From Isoptericola sp044389085 (GTDB lineage: Bacteria > Actinomycetota > Actinomycetes > Actinomycetales > Cellulomonadaceae), in assembly GCF_044389085.1 (NCBI RefSeq), contig NZ_JBIRXP010000002.1, forward strand, positions 434,001-498,000: a stretch of 64,000 nt of DNA. Direction: 5' to 3'. Positions within the stretch are counted from its first letter, which is position 1; every line of letters starts with the position of its first letter. Both the position numbers and the translations under genes were made by a program. The notes beneath the pieces were generated by a model. That model was not told where the DNA came from and made no database searches. It saw nothing but the letters and a program-made list of their open reading frames with translations. Of the stretch, positions 56,971 to 64,000 are shown piece by piece.

Positions 56971-57071
56971 TCCGAGACCCGCCGAGTTAGTGGACCAGAC
57001 CACTACCTCGGCGGGGCGCGAACTACCTCGGCGAGGTGCGGACTACCTCGGCGGGGCTCGGACTACCTCGC
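56962..57071. repeat. 20-bp-period ACTACCTCG array, locus D
   Basis: Inverted units at 56963 (CGAGGTAG, contains the rsmI stop) and 56983 (CGAGTTAG), then forward cores at 57002, 57022, 57042 and 57062; the last contains the pncA stop. The period is 20 bp on each side. The centre pairs 56983-56993 with 57000-57010. Confidence 0.9.
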
Positions 57072-57656
57072 GGTGGAGGGGGTGAGCTCGACGCCGGCCG
57101 CGGCGAGCTCCGCGCGGGCCTGCTCGCCCTGCTCGGGGCTGACCGGGATCGTGAGGTCGGTGAGCACCCGCGTGCTCAGCCCGAGCCCGGCGGCGTCGAG
57201 GGCGGTGCGCTTGACGCAGTGCGACTCGACGAGCCCGACGACGTCGACCGCCTCGACGCGCGCGTCGCGCAGGGCCTGCTCCAGCGTGCGGCCGTCGGCG
57301 TCGGTCCCCTCGAAGCCGGAGTAGCCGTGGGCGTACTGGCCCTTCTTCACGGAGACGTCCGGGCGCAGGTCGGCGAGGGCGGGGTGCAGCTCCGCGTTCG
57401 GCGTGCCGGCGACGCCGTGCGGCGGCCAGGAGTCCACGAAGTCGGGGTGGTCGCTGAAGTGGTCGCCCGGGTCGACGTGCCAGTCCTGCGTCGTGACGAC
57501 GATCTCGTACCGGTCTCGGTGCGCGGACGCGTAGGCCGCGACGTCCTCGGCGACCTGGTTCCCGCCGTCGACGGCGAGCTCGCCGCCCTCGCAGAACGTG
57601 GGCTGGACGTCGACGACGATCAGCGCGCGGACAGGGGCGGTCACCTCGTCGGTCAT
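57063..57656 (-). CDS. Nicotinamidase (PncA-type isochorismatase-fold)
   Basis: A 197-residue amidase of NAD salvage (nicotinamide to nicotinate). The catalytic triad is Asp16 (VVDVQPTF), Lys105 (SVKKGQ) and Cys147 (ESHCVKRTA); metal ligands are in QDWHVDPGDHF. CAGGCT (complement of 57663-57668) ends 6 nt before the ATG. The last residues Ala-Arg-stop are supplied by the repeat array. Confidence 0.93.
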   Translation of the reverse strand: MTDEVTAPVRALIVVDVQPTFCEGGELAVDGGNQVAEDVAAYASAHRDRYEIVVTTQDWHVDPGDHFSDHPDFVDSWPPHGVAGTPNAELHPALADLRPDVSVKKGQYAHGYSGFEGTDADGRTLEQALRDARVEAVDVVGLVESHCVKRTALDAAGLGLSTRVLTDLTIPVSPEQGEQARAELAAAGVELTPSTAR

Positions 57657-57703
57657 GCGTCCAGCCTGCCACGACGGGCGGCCGCGCGGGGCCGCCCCGA
57701 CGG

Positions 57704-57880
57704 TCAGGAGTACCCGCCGCCGGCGGTGCCGGGACGGTAGAGCGGCTGGACGGCCATGGTGCCGGCGGCGGGCCGCGCGCGCTCCTCGGCCGCCGAGAGC
57801 GGCAGCAGGTCCGCCCGCGCGGTGCGCCGGGCCTCGTCGTCACGCCGGAACAGACGACGCAGGTGCTCGATGATCGACAT
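57704..57880 (-). CDS. Small hypothetical protein
   Basis: A 58-residue protein with a basic helix at the start (IIEHLRRLFRRDDEARR) and a Gly/Tyr ending (YRPGTAGGGYS). AAGGGGGA lies 6-7 nt before the ATG, which supports expression. The family is not recognised; the amphipathic N-terminus could bind membrane or nucleic acid. Confidence 0.6.
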   Translation of the reverse strand: MSIIEHLRRLFRRDDEARRTARADLLPLSAAEERARPAAGTMAVQPLYRPGTAGGGYS

Positions 57881-57971
57881 CGCAGTCCCCCTTGACCAGT
57901 TCTTGGGGGAGAGCATGCCAGCCCGGTGGTGCGGTGTCGACGGTGGTGCGTCCGCGCAGCAGGATGGGGGC

Positions 57972-59249
57972 ATGGCCCGCCACCCGCGCCGCACCGCGGC
58001 GGTCGCCGCCCTCGTCGGGCTGCCGCTGCTCCTGCTCGCCGGGTGCGGCCCGGCCGGCGGACCACCGGACGACGGCCCGGCGCCGTCCGCGCCCCGGACC
58101 GCCGCCGGCACCTCCTCGCCGTCGCCCGGGTCGTCTCCGTCGGTCGCGCCCCGGGCCTCGGTCGAGACCGTCGTCGACGGCCTCGACGTGCCGTGGGGCC
58201 TCGCCACGCTCCCGGACGGCGCGCTGCTGATCAGCCTGCGCGACGAGGCGCGGCTGGTGGTCGTGGACCCTGACGCCGGCACGACGACGGCCGTCACGGG
58301 CCCCGGCGCGGACGCCCTCGCCGCGCAGACCACGCCCGACGGCGAGGGCGGGCTGCTCGGCGTCGCGCGCGACCCGGGCTCGGGCGACGTCTTCGTCTAC
58401 CGCACGGGCGCCGACGACAACGCCGTGCTGCGCGCCTCGCTGGACGGCACGGTGCTCGGCGGTCTCACGACCGTCCTGGACGGCATCCCCCGCGCCGGCC
58501 ACCACGACGGCGGCGGCCTGGCCTTCGGCCCGGACGGGTTCCTCTACGTCGGCACGGGCGACGCGGGCGACGGGGAGGCCTCGCAGGACCGGTCTTCGCT
58601 CGCCGGGAAGATCCTGCGCGTCACGACCGACGGCGACCCGGCGCCGGGCAACCCCGACCCGTCCTCGCCGGTCTGGACCTTCGGCCACCGCAACGTGCAG
58701 GGCCTGGGCTGGGACGGGTCGGGGCGGATGTTCGCCAGCGAGTTCGGGCAGAGCACGTGGGACGAGCTCAACGTGATCGAGCCGGGCGGCGACTACGGCT
58801 GGCCCGACGTCGAGGGCCCGGGCCTCGAGGGCCAGCCCCGGGCGGGCGACGGCACGGTCGCCCCCGTGGCCTGGTGGCCCACCTCCGACGCGTCCCCGTC
58901 GGGCCTGACGGTGACCGACGACGCCGTGTACCTCGCGGGGCTGCGCGGGGAGCGGCTGTGGCGCGTGCCGTTCGGCAGCACGGCGTCCGGCGCCGACGAG
59001 GGCGCGGACGAGGGCGCGGGGACGGGGCCGACGTCGAGCAAGGGCGCCGTGGACGCCGACGGCAGCGTGCGCGGCCTCGGGGAACCCCAGGCCCTGCTCG
59101 ACGGCGAGCTGGGGCGGCTGCGCAACGTCGCGCCCGTCGTGCCCGGCGGCGGCGACGCGGACGGCCTGTGGGTGCTGACGAACAACACCGACGGCCGTGG
59201 CTCGCCGCGCGACGGCGACGACCGCCTGGTCCGGGTCACGTTCGGCTGA
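57972..59249 (+). CDS. Glucose/sorbosone dehydrogenase-like lipoprotein (PQQ-type beta-propeller)
   Basis: A 425-residue secreted lipoprotein with lipobox LLAGC, a Pro/Ser linker, then a six-bladed propeller of the GSDH family: DVPWGLATLPDG, EGGLLGVARDP, GHHDGGGLAFGPDG, LYVGTGDAG, GHRNVQGLGWD and GGDYGWP. The family oxidises sugars with PQQ, though many actinobacterial members have no proven cofactor. ATG at 57972; CAGGAT (57960-57965) lies 6 nt upstream. Confidence 0.9.
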   Translation: MARHPRRTAAVAALVGLPLLLLAGCGPAGGPPDDGPAPSAPRTAAGTSSPSPGSSPSVAPRASVETVVDGLDVPWGLATLPDGALLISLRDEARLVVVDPDAGTTTAVTGPGADALAAQTTPDGEGGLLGVARDPGSGDVFVYRTGADDNAVLRASLDGTVLGGLTTVLDGIPRAGHHDGGGLAFGPDGFLYVGTGDAGDGEASQDRSSLAGKILRVTTDGDPAPGNPDPSSPVWTFGHRNVQGLGWDGSGRMFASEFGQSTWDELNVIEPGGDYGWPDVEGPGLEGQPRAGDGTVAPVAWWPTSDASPSGLTVTDDAVYLAGLRGERLWRVPFGSTASGADEGADEGAGTGPTSSKGAVDADGSVRGLGEPQALLDGELGRLRNVAPVVPGGGDADGLWVLTNNTDGRGSPRDGDDRLVRVTFG

Positions 59250-59316
59250 CGCGGCGGGCCGGCCGGGGCGCGGACCGCTCGGACGCGTCGTCGTCCGGGC
59301 CCTTAGAATCGCCCGC

Positions 59317-61101
59317 ATGACCCACATCCTCTCGGCCGTGGCGTGGCCCTACGCCAACGGTCCGCGGCACATCGGCCACGTCGCCGGCTTCGGCGTTCCC
59401 TCCGACGTCTTCAGCCGGCACATGCGGATGGCGGGTCACGACGTGCTGATGGTCTCCGGCACGGACGAGCACGGGACGCCGATCCTCGTGCAGGCGGAGC
59501 AGGAGGGCGTGACGCCGCAGCAGCTCGCGGACCGCTACAACCGCGTCATCGTCGAGGACCTCACCTCGCTCGGGCTGTCGTACGACCTGTTCACGCGGAC
59601 GACGACGCGCAACCACTACGCCGTCGTGCAGGAGATGTTCCGCACGGTGCACAAGAACGGCTACATGGTCGAGAAGACCACGATGGGCGCGATCTCCCCG
59701 TCCACGGGCCGCACGCTGCCCGACCGCTTCATCGAGGGCACCTGCCCGATCTGCGGGTACGACGGCGCGCGCGGCGACCAGTGCGACAACTGCGGCAACC
59801 AGCTCGACCCGATCGACCTGAAGAACCCCCGCAGCCGCATCAACGGCGAGACGCCGAAGTTCGTCGAGTCGAACCACTTCTTCCTCGACCTGCCGGCGCT
59901 CGCGGACGCGCTGGGCGACTGGCTGCGCACCCGCAGCGGGTGGCGCCCGAACGTGCTGAACTTCAGCCTCAACCTGCTCGACGACGTCCGTCCCCGCGCC
60001 ATGACGCGCGACATCGACTGGGGCATCCCGGTGCCGCTGGAGGGCTGGGAGGAGAACCCGACCAAGCGCCTGTACGTGTGGTTCGACGCGGTCATCGGGT
60101 ACCTCTCGGCGTCGATCGAGTGGGCCCGCCGCACCGGGGACCCGGAGGCGTGGCGCGCGTTCTGGAACGAGGAGACGGCGCGCTCCTTCTACTTCATGGG
60201 CAAGGACAACATCACGTTCCACTCCCAGATCTGGCCGGCCGAGCTGCTGGCCTACGACGGGAAGGGCTCCCGCGGCGGGGCTCCGGGCCCGTACGGGACG
60301 CTCCAGCTGCCCACCGAGGTGGTCAGCTCCGAGTTCCTCAACGTCGAGGGCCAGAAGTTCTCCAGCTCGCGCGGCGTGGTCATCTACGTGCGCGACATGC
60401 TGGCGCGCTACCAGCCGGACGCGTTCCGCTACTACGTGGCGGCCGCCGGCCCGGAGACCCAGGACGTCGACTTCACGTGGGACAGCTTCCTGCGCCGCAC
60501 CAACGACGAGCTCGTCGCGGGCTGGGGCAACCTCGTGAACCGCACGGCCAGCATGGTGCACAAGAACTTCGGCCAGATCCCCACGCCGGGCGAGCTGGCC
60601 GACGTCGACCGCGGCGTCCTCAAGGCGACGTCCGAGGCGTTCGGCACGGTCGGCGGGCTTATCGAGTCCAACCGGCAGCGGGCGGCGGTCGCCGAGGCGA
60701 TGCGCGTCGTCGGCGACGTGAACCGGTACGTGTCGGAGACGGAGCCGTGGAAGCTCAAGACCGACCCTGACCGCCTCGCGACCGTGCTGCACACGGTCAC
60801 CCAGGCCGTGAGCGACTGCAACACGCTGCTCAGCCCGTTCCTGCCGCACTCCGCGCAGCAGGTGCACGAGACGATGGGCGGCACCGGGACGTTCGCGCCC
60901 CAGCCGCGCATCGACGAGGTCACCGACCTGGACGACGAGTCGCGGCAGTACCCGGTCATCACGGGCGACTACGACTTCCCGTCCTGGGAGTCGCGGCCCG
61001 TCACGCCCGGCACCGAGATCGCCAAGCCGAGCCCCGTGTTCACCAAGCTCGACGACTCGATCGTCGAGGAGGAGCTCGAGCGGCTGCGCGAGAAGGCCTG
61101 A
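59317..61101 (+). CDS. metG: Methionyl-tRNA synthetase
   Basis: A 594-residue class I synthetase. The HIGH motif is in GPRHIGHVAG (about 16-25), a zinc knuckle is at CPICGYDGARGDQCDNCG (about 145-162), and KFSSSRG replaces KMSKS. The anticodon-binding helical domain follows (NLVNRTASMVHKNF). It has no C-terminal tRNA-binding OB fold, as in many actinobacteria. TAGAAT (59304-59309) ends 7 nt before the ATG. tatD begins 2 nt after the stop. Confidence 0.97.
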   Translation: MTHILSAVAWPYANGPRHIGHVAGFGVPSDVFSRHMRMAGHDVLMVSGTDEHGTPILVQAEQEGVTPQQLADRYNRVIVEDLTSLGLSYDLFTRTTTRNHYAVVQEMFRTVHKNGYMVEKTTMGAISPSTGRTLPDRFIEGTCPICGYDGARGDQCDNCGNQLDPIDLKNPRSRINGETPKFVESNHFFLDLPALADALGDWLRTRSGWRPNVLNFSLNLLDDVRPRAMTRDIDWGIPVPLEGWEENPTKRLYVWFDAVIGYLSASIEWARRTGDPEAWRAFWNEETARSFYFMGKDNITFHSQIWPAELLAYDGKGSRGGAPGPYGTLQLPTEVVSSEFLNVEGQKFSSSRGVVIYVRDMLARYQPDAFRYYVAAAGPETQDVDFTWDSFLRRTNDELVAGWGNLVNRTASMVHKNFGQIPTPGELADVDRGVLKATSEAFGTVGGLIESNRQRAAVAEAMRVVGDVNRYVSETEPWKLKTDPDRLATVLHTVTQAVSDCNTLLSPFLPHSAQQVHETMGGTGTFAPQPRIDEVTDLDDESRQYPVITGDYDFPSWESRPVTPGTEIAKPSPVFTKLDDSIVEEELERLREKA

Positions 61102-61103
61102 GC

Positions 61104-62018
61104 GTGGCGCGCAAGCGCGAGCGCGGGTTCCCGGCGGACCCCGCGCCCCTGCCGGTACCTGTCGCCGACAACCACACGCACCTCGACGCGATCGCCGGCG
61201 TCCTCCCTGAGGGAGAGCCGGCGCCGTCCGCGGCGGAGCACCTCGCCCGCGCGGCGGCCGTGGGCGTGGACCGCGTCGTGCAGGTGGGCTGCGACCTGCC
61301 GGGCATCGACTGGACGGTGCGGCTCCTGGCCGAGGCGCACCCCGGCGTGCTCGCGGCCGTCGCGATCCACCCCAACGAGGCGGTGCTGCATGCCGGCGTC
61401 CGCGAGGTGGGCCCGGACGGCCTGGAACCGGACCCGGCGGCGCACCACGCGGTCGCGCTGGACGACGCGCTGGCGCGGGTCGCGGAGGTGGCGCGGACGC
61501 ACGACCGCGTGCGCGCGATCGGCGAGACGGGGATGGACCTGTTCCGCACCGGGCCGCAGGGCGAGGCGGTGCAGCGCGAGGCGTTCCGCGCGCACGTCGC
61601 CCTCGCCAAGGAGCTCGGCCTGGCGCTGCAGATCCACGACCGCGACGCGCACGCCCAGGTGATCGACGTCCTGCTGGCCGACGGCGCCCCGGAGCGCACC
61701 GTCTTCCACTGCTACTCGGGCGACGAGGAGATGGCCGCGCTCGCGGCGGAGCACGGCTGGTTCCTCTCGTTCGCGGGCCCGGTGACCTACCCGAAGAACG
61801 ACCACCTGCGCGCCGCGCTGCGCGCCGTGCCGCTGGAGCTGGTGCTGGTCGAGACGGACGCGCCGTACCTGCCGCCGCACCCGTACCGCGGCCAGCCGAA
61901 CGCCCCGTACGTCGCGGCGCACACGGTGGGCGCGATGGCGGACGTCCTGGAGCGTCCCCTGGACGAGGTGTGCCGGGCGCTCTCGGCGACGTCGGAGCGC
62001 GTGTACGGCCCGTGGTGA
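61104..62018 (+). CDS. TatD-family metal-dependent DNase
   Basis: A 304-residue TIM-barrel hydrolase. Metal ligands are in DNHTHLD (about 24-30), GETGMD, QIHDRDAH, HCYSGD and ETDAPYLPPHPYRGQ. These enzymes have 3'-5' exonuclease or deacylase activity. The GTG at 61104 is 2 nt after metG, so the two are co-transcribed. The order metG-tatD-rpfB is conserved in actinobacteria. Confidence 0.93.
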   Translation: MARKRERGFPADPAPLPVPVADNHTHLDAIAGVLPEGEPAPSAAEHLARAAAVGVDRVVQVGCDLPGIDWTVRLLAEAHPGVLAAVAIHPNEAVLHAGVREVGPDGLEPDPAAHHAVALDDALARVAEVARTHDRVRAIGETGMDLFRTGPQGEAVQREAFRAHVALAKELGLALQIHDRDAHAQVIDVLLADGAPERTVFHCYSGDEEMAALAAEHGWFLSFAGPVTYPKNDHLRAALRAVPLELVLVETDAPYLPPHPYRGQPNAPYVAAHTVGAMADVLERPLDEVCRALSATSERVYGPW

Positions 62019-62051
62019 GCGCTCGATGAGCCGGTGGGGGCTTCCCCCCTG

Positions 62052-62070
62052 GTCACGGTTCCGTTACGGT
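62052..62070 (+). promoter_or_regulatory. MtrA-box-like direct repeat and -10 upstream of RpfB-like gene 1
   Basis: GTCAC (62052-62056), 6 nt, GTTAC (62063-62067) is a direct repeat of GTnAC with an 11-bp step, the form described for MtrA sites. The second half overlaps a TACGGT -10 (62065-62070). The same arrangement is at 63422-63440. Confidence 0.6.
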
Positions 62071-62094
62071 CTGGTGCTCGTGCGGAGGTCGAGG

Positions 62095-63321
62095 GTGGAG
62101 CGGGCGTCGGACGAGGCGACGGTCGCGTCGTCGGCACCCTCGAGCACCGGGGCGACGGCGCCGCGGCGCGGCCCGCTCAGCGGCCCGGCGCGCCACGTCG
62201 TGCACGGCGCCGTGGTCCTCGCGCTGGTCGGCGGCACGGCCGCCGTGACGCAGGCGCAGAAGACCGTGACGATCGATTACGACGGCCACGTCGCGACCGT
62301 CGACTCCTACGGCGCGTCGGTGGCCGACGTGCTGCGCTATCACCACATCCCGGTCGGCCCGGACGACCTGGTGCAGCCCGCCGCGTCGGCGGCCGCCGCG
62401 GACGGCGGCCAGGTCGTGGTGCGGTCGAGCCGCGAGGTGACCGTCGAGATCGACGGCGAGGTCACGACCTTCCCGACGACGGCGCACACGGTGGGCGAGC
62501 TGCTGGCGGCGCTCGGCCCGCGCGGCGCCGACGCCGTGACCTCCGCCTCCCGCACCGCGCCGCTGGACCGCACGCCGGTGCGGGTGTCCACGACCAAGAC
62601 GGTGCAGGTGGCCGTGGACGGCCTCGTGCTGCCGATCCGCACCGCGCAGTCGACCGTGCGCGACGTGCTGGCCACCGCCGGGATCACCCTCGGCAAGCAC
62701 GACCGCACGTCGGTGCCCCTCGGGGCGGCCGCCGTGGACGGGATGGTCGTCATGGTGAGCCGGGGCGAGACCGACGCGGACCGCAAGACCGAGGTCATCC
62801 CGTTCGAGACGGAGCGCGTCGAGTCCGACGAGCTGCCGAAGGGCTACGAGGTGGTGCGCACGGCAGGCGTGCCGGGGGAGCGGGTCACCACCTACGAGGT
62901 GCGCACCCTGGACGGGGCCGAGGTGGAGCGCACCGTGGTCGACCGCGAGGTGACGCGGGAGCCGGTCACCGAGGTCGTCGTGGTGGGCACCCTCGAGGTC
63001 TCGACGGCGAACCCCGACCCGGGCTCCGCGAAGGCCATCGGCAAGGCGATGGCCGCCGAGCGCGGGTGGGGCGCGGACCAGTACGCCTGCCTCGAGAAGC
63101 TGTGGGACAAGGAGTCGGGCTGGCGCTGGAACGCCGAGAACCCGTCGAGCGGGGCGTACGGCATCCCGCAGTCGCTGCCCGGGTCGAAGATGGCGACCGC
63201 CGGGTCGGACTGGCGCACCAACCCGTCCACGCAGATCGAGTGGGGCCTGGGGTACATCTCCGGGCGGTACGGCACGCCGTGCGGGGCGTGGAGCCACTCC
63301 ATGTCGGTGGGCTGGTACTGA
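62095..63321 (+). CDS. RpfB-like wall hydrolase (DUF348-G5-transglycosylase-like)
   Basis: A 408-residue secreted/anchored protein. A membrane/signal helix at about 33-52 is followed by three DUF348 units (KTVTIDYDGHVATVDSYG, then REVTVEIDGEVTTFPT and KTVQVAVDGLVLPIRT), a G5 domain (about 225-305), and a lytic-transglycosylase-like end with a probable catalytic Glu in DKESGWRWNAENPSSGAYGI. It should cut peptidoglycan, as RpfB does in resuscitation and growth. The GTG at 62095 is chosen for its GGAGG site 6 nt upstream. Confidence 0.88.
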   Translation: MERASDEATVASSAPSSTGATAPRRGPLSGPARHVVHGAVVLALVGGTAAVTQAQKTVTIDYDGHVATVDSYGASVADVLRYHHIPVGPDDLVQPAASAAAADGGQVVVRSSREVTVEIDGEVTTFPTTAHTVGELLAALGPRGADAVTSASRTAPLDRTPVRVSTTKTVQVAVDGLVLPIRTAQSTVRDVLATAGITLGKHDRTSVPLGAAAVDGMVVMVSRGETDADRKTEVIPFETERVESDELPKGYEVVRTAGVPGERVTTYEVRTLDGAEVERTVVDREVTREPVTEVVVVGTLEVSTANPDPGSAKAIGKAMAAERGWGADQYACLEKLWDKESGWRWNAENPSSGAYGIPQSLPGSKMATAGSDWRTNPSTQIEWGLGYISGRYGTPCGAWSHSMSVGWY

Positions 63322-63421
63322 CGCCCCGCGAGGTGTGAGACGGGCCACTTCGTCCGTCCAGACTTATCGGACACCAGGGCACAGACGCGGGCATCCGTGC
63401 CATAACCAGGCTTGGCCGATG

Positions 63422-63440
63422 GTCACGATCCGGTTACGGT
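63422..63440 (+). promoter_or_regulatory. MtrA-box-like direct repeat and -10 upstream of RpfB-like gene 2
   Basis: GTCAC (63422-63426), 6 nt, GTTAC (63433-63437), with TACGGT at 63435-63440. It matches the element at 62052-62070 in spacing and flanks (TCACG..GTTACGGTCT). The leader to the GTG at 63526 is about 80 nt, long enough for an RNA control element, but I see no clear riboswitch in it. Confidence 0.6.
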
Positions 63441-63525
63441 CTTCGGAGCCACCGGATCGACCACGGACCCGACACCCAGCCGGGACCCCGCCGTCGTGAC
63501 CGGACCGCACGACGACTGGACCTGT

Positions 63526-64000
63526 GTGAACCCCTCGAACGAGACTCCCCATCCTTCGGCCGAGTCGATGCCTGAGTCGATGCCCGAGGCGGGGGCCGAC
63601 GCGGCCGCCGCGTCGACGACCGCCCCGCGCCGTCGCCGTCGGCTCCCGCTCATCGCGGGTCTCGCCGTCGGCGCGCTCGTCGTCGCGGGTGGTGCGGCCA
63701 CCGCCTACGAGAGTGCACGCAAGAGCGTGACGCTCGACGTCGACGGCGAGACGCGCACCCTCCAGACCTTCTCCGGTTCCGTCGCCGGCCTGCTGGACGC
63801 CCAGGGCGTCGAGGTGGGCGAGCGCGACGCCGTCACCCCGTCCGCGGACGCCGCCCTGCGCGACGGCTCGCAGGTCGTGGTCCGCTCCGGGCACGAGCTG
63901 ACGGTGGACGTCGACGGCGAGCAGGACGACGTCTGGGTCACCGCGCTGGACGCCGAGGAGGCCCTGCGCGGGCTCGACGCCCGCGGCTCCGACGTCTCCC
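63526..64000 (+). CDS. Second RpfB-like protein, 5' part only
   Basis: The first 158 codons of a gene running off the window. After a 40-residue polar leader comes a membrane/signal helix (about 45-64; RRLPLIAGLAVGALVVAGGAATAYE) and a DUF348 unit (KSVTLDVDGETRTLQTFSG), then the start of a second (ELTVDVDGEQDDVW). It is collinear with the preceding gene, so it is probably a tandem paralogue. GTG at 63526 is the likely start; the C-terminal domain is not seen. Confidence 0.8.
   Translation, partial: MNPSNETPHPSAESMPESMPEAGADAAAASTTAPRRRRRLPLIAGLAVGALVVAGGAATAYESARKSVTLDVDGETRTLQTFSGSVAGLLDAQGVEVGERDAVTPSADAALRDGSQVVVRSGHELTVDVDGEQDDVWVTALDAEEALRGLDARGSDVS

Noticed and set aside
62026..62094. 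Upstream ATG for the first RpfB-like gene
   Set aside because: It would place the MtrA-like box and the -10 inside the coding region; the GTG at 62095 has a good GGAGG site.
63441..63525. c-di-AMP (ydaO-type) riboswitch in the leader of the second RpfB-like gene
   Set aside because: Such switches precede rpf genes in some actinobacteria, but the leader is only about 80 nt and I could not find the conserved ydaO core.

Overview
The window is chromosomal DNA of a very GC-rich Gram-positive bacterium. The best fit is an actinobacterium of the order Micrococcales, close to Cellulosimicrobium, Isoptericola or Cellulomonas. This is an inference from several things: the metG-tatD-rpfB-type gene order, a SepX/GlpR-like divisome protein, a protein O-mannosyltransferase divergent from rsmI, a DinB/DUF664 (mycothiol-transferase-like) protein, an ECF41 sigma factor, a plant-polymer/xylose catabolic block, and about nineteen genes whose -10 hexamer lies only 6-8 nt before the start codon (leaderless transcription). 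I see no phage, insertion sequence, CRISPR array or rRNA. The assembly has one 10-N gap with flanking homopolymers inside the xyl locus.

Layout. 1-1.6 kb: end of an ectoine-type amino-acid ABC transporter. 1.7-6.6 kb: a membrane protein with a disordered tail, an AspT-type aminotransferase, and a tight SRPBCC/EcsC-like/OsmC operon. 6.7-10 kb: an ECF41 sigma factor between a nucleoside-diphosphate-sugar-epimerase-like gene and an NDH-2-like flavoprotein, both carrying the same candidate ECF41 promoter. 10.1-11.5 kb: thyA-folA. 11.7-20.9 kb: a polysaccharide-uptake cluster (LplB/LplC-type permeases, two near-identical solute-binding lipoproteins, a GH28 pectinase, DUF624) and a divergently placed serine hydrolase sharing an operator-like motif. 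21-25.2 kb: xylB, xylA and a ROK repressor, then tRNA-Arg. 25.5-28.7 kb: a DinB-like protein, a small membrane-protein operon with its own winged-helix regulator, and an MFS exporter. 29-33.8 kb: a giant helicase-like protein whose ATPase and nuclease motifs look degraded. 34-42 kb: mscL, a CpaB-like SAF protein, FmdB, penicillin acylase, 5-formyl-THF cyclo-ligase, GNAT, SepX, tRNA-Ala. 42-50.8 kb: a five-gene glutamate decarboxylase operon, a large sulfatase, a MalT-like LuxR regulator and a CMD-family gene. 50.8-64 kb: a lipoprotein, GH20 hexosaminidase, pmt/rsmI, pncA, a sorbosone-dehydrogenase-like lipoprotein, metG, tatD and two tandem RpfB-like genes.

The most interesting observations are these. 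(a) Three copies of a TCACGC-N5-GCGTGA-like palindrome lie 75-78 nt upstream of the three transcription units that surround the MalT-like LuxR gene, each 22 or 23 nt from a -10-like hexamer, suggesting a local stress regulon that includes glutamate decarboxylase and a sulfatase. (b) Four intergenic arrays of an ACTACCTCG core repeat with an exact 20-bp period at gene 3' ends, some of which supply the stop codon of the neighbouring gene. (c) A 19-bp-period relative of the same architecture at two loci. (d) A pair of perfect 30-34 bp hairpins with compensatory changes. (e) Paired ECF41 promoters. (f) MtrA-box-like direct repeats in front of both RpfB-like genes. (g) The pseudo-helicase/pseudo-nuclease giant protein.
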